A stretch of 52,753 nt of DNA from Oscillospiraceae bacterium (GTDB taxonomy: Bacteria > Bacillota > Clostridia > Oscillospirales > CAG-272): contig SVSX01000007.1 of NCBI GenBank assembly GCA_015064085.1, positions 1 to 52,753 of the forward strand, read 5' to 3'. The position numbers were made by a program, and so were the translations under genes. Under the pieces are notes generated by a model, which was not told the DNA's origin, ran no database searches, and saw only the letters and a program-made list of their open reading frames with translations. Below are positions 52,051 through 52,753 of this stretch, in pieces (within the stretch, counting starts at the first letter, position 1; each line of letters starts with the position of its first letter).

Positions 52051-52625
52051 AATATATACCTCTCACAAAATTCATAGTCGAACATTCTTGTCGCTCGGAA
52101 GAAATGCTCAATCGGTATTTGAGCATAACTATTCAATAATACCACTAAGATTGTAACATACTTCCGTAGCAAAGTCAAGTCTTTCCAAAAATATTGCCCC
52201 TTGAAGTCCAAAATCGGCAGATAAACACAAACATATACGGCGAAATGCTCGTTAAATGCGATACAGACATCAAGACTTTCACCGAAAAGATCGATGCGAT
52301 ACGAAACTTTGAGAAAACTATCCAAAATAAAAAAGCCCCGAAAACGTAGTGTTTTCGAGGCTAAATTTTATCTTCTACCATCGGGCGCTGAGAAAGAAAT
52401 TCGGCAGCGCTGACAGCGATTATTGGCTGTCGGCACTGCCGACCGGTGCGGGTAACAGGATTTGCTACTCCGCTTCGCTCCGTGCCAGGTTTCCCTCGGC
52501 GGCTCTACACCGCCGTTTGCTTCGCAAAACGGAAAACTTGAAACTGCTCCTCCTTGCAAAGACCAGAGCCTGATGGTAACGTCACCTCGGTGAAGCTTTT
52601 TCAATCTAAAAAGAATTGTTAATGT
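52051..52625. other. Intergenic region with promoter and hairpins
   Basis: About 575 bases. A minus promoter TTGACT (52173-52178), 17, TACAAT (52150-52155) serves the FAD gene. On + a short stretch from 52170 to 52350 is open and protein-like (GEMLVKCDTDIKTFTEKIDA) but lacks a start signal; it may be a gene remnant. A terminator-type hairpin (CGAAAAC/GTTTTCG, 52339-52345 with 52351-52357, A-run on the left) would stop minus transcripts. An imperfect 40-base palindrome is at 52402-52441 and GC-rich sequence follows to about 52600. Confidence 0.55.
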
Positions 52626-52753
52626 CTATTTATGCTTAGTTAGAACCCGATATTTATTGGGACTCATACCGGTCATTCGGTGAAAAATTTTTATAAAATA
52701 GCTTGTATTGGAAAAACCGCACTCCAATCCTATTTCCGTAATGCTTTTGGAGG
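52626..52753 (-). CDS. AraC-family regulator, C-terminal fragment at window edge
   Basis: On the minus strand the window edge reads in frame SKSITEIGLECGFSNTSYFI, then KIFHRMTGMSPNKYRVL and a stop TAG at 52626-52628. This is the second helix-turn-helix and closing helix of an AraC/XylS protein. The 5' part is beyond the window. Confidence 0.88.
   Translation of the reverse strand, partial: SKSITEIGLECGFSNTSYFIKIFHRMTGMSPNKYRVLTKHK

Noticed and set aside
52047-52325. 92-codon minus frame upstream of the FAD dehydrogenase
   Set aside because: It contains the TTGACT-17-TACAAT promoter of the FAD gene and has no recognisable domain.
1-52753. CRISPR arrays, tRNA or rRNA genes, transposase genes
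   Set aside because: No regularly spaced direct repeats, no cloverleaf with CCA-adjacent acceptor and no transposase-like frame were noticed on reading; a dedicated search (CRISPR finder, tRNAscan-SE, Infernal) would be needed to exclude small RNAs.

Overview
The window looks like chromosome of an anaerobic, probably gut-dwelling Clostridia-class Firmicute with a sporulation programme. This is inferred from SpoIIGA, sigma-E and sigma-G, a SpoIID-like peptidoglycan protein, strong TTGACA-17-TATAAT promoters, AGGAGG-type ribosome binding sites and many host-glycan-type enzymes. Species cannot be read from the sequence. No rRNA, tRNA, CRISPR array, phage module or transposase gene was found.

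Layout. 1-806: 3' end of an AT-rich gene of unknown function, then hairpin-rich non-coding DNA. 807-3795 (-): galM, galE and a sugar nucleotidyltransferase. 3923-7137 (+): a Crp/Fnr regulator and a three-gene NitT/TauT-type ABC importer. 7155-9958: sporulation sigma genes, with sigG on + facing rpmE, sigE and spoIIGA on -. 10095-12947 (-): rpmH-rnpA-yidD-yidC-jag. 13132-13946 (-): nrdR and a small gene. 14326-19562 (+): a small membrane protein, a CarboxypepD_reg-like protein, a SpoIID-like/PG-binding protein, a second PG-binding protein and a ClpC-type ATPase. 19662-25918 (-): a solute-binding lipoprotein, a flotillin/NfeD/DUF1836 operon and a Thr-linked lipoprotein. 26089-26673: mntP.

From 26748 rightwards the window is mostly carbohydrate catabolism, each unit with its own LacI or AraC regulator. 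There is a DUF4838 protein with an M20 peptidase (divergent LacI). A six-gene redox cluster at 32120-39554 holds an OYE-type flavoenzyme, SDR, fumarate-reductase-like flavoprotein, TIM barrel, 2-hydroxyacid dehydrogenase and a lyase-like protein (divergent AraC). A six-gene amino-sugar/D-amino-acid cluster at 40797-46287 holds Gfo/Idh, TIM barrel, NagB-like, NagA-like, M55 D-aminopeptidase and SGNH hydrolase. A GH29 fucosidase and a ceramidase-like protein follow, then a membrane protein, an FAD dehydrogenase and the 3' end of another AraC gene.

The clearest structure not explained by genes is a dispersed non-coding element of about 254 bp with inverted ends. There are two near-identical full copies (39560-39813, 46298-46551), one internally deleted copy (about 19576-19647) and a solo terminator-like hairpin (50013-50044). 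All lie just after the 3' ends of genes, and one copy seems to have clipped the end of an AraC regulator. The redox cluster and the amino-sugar cluster are the best candidates for undescribed pathways.
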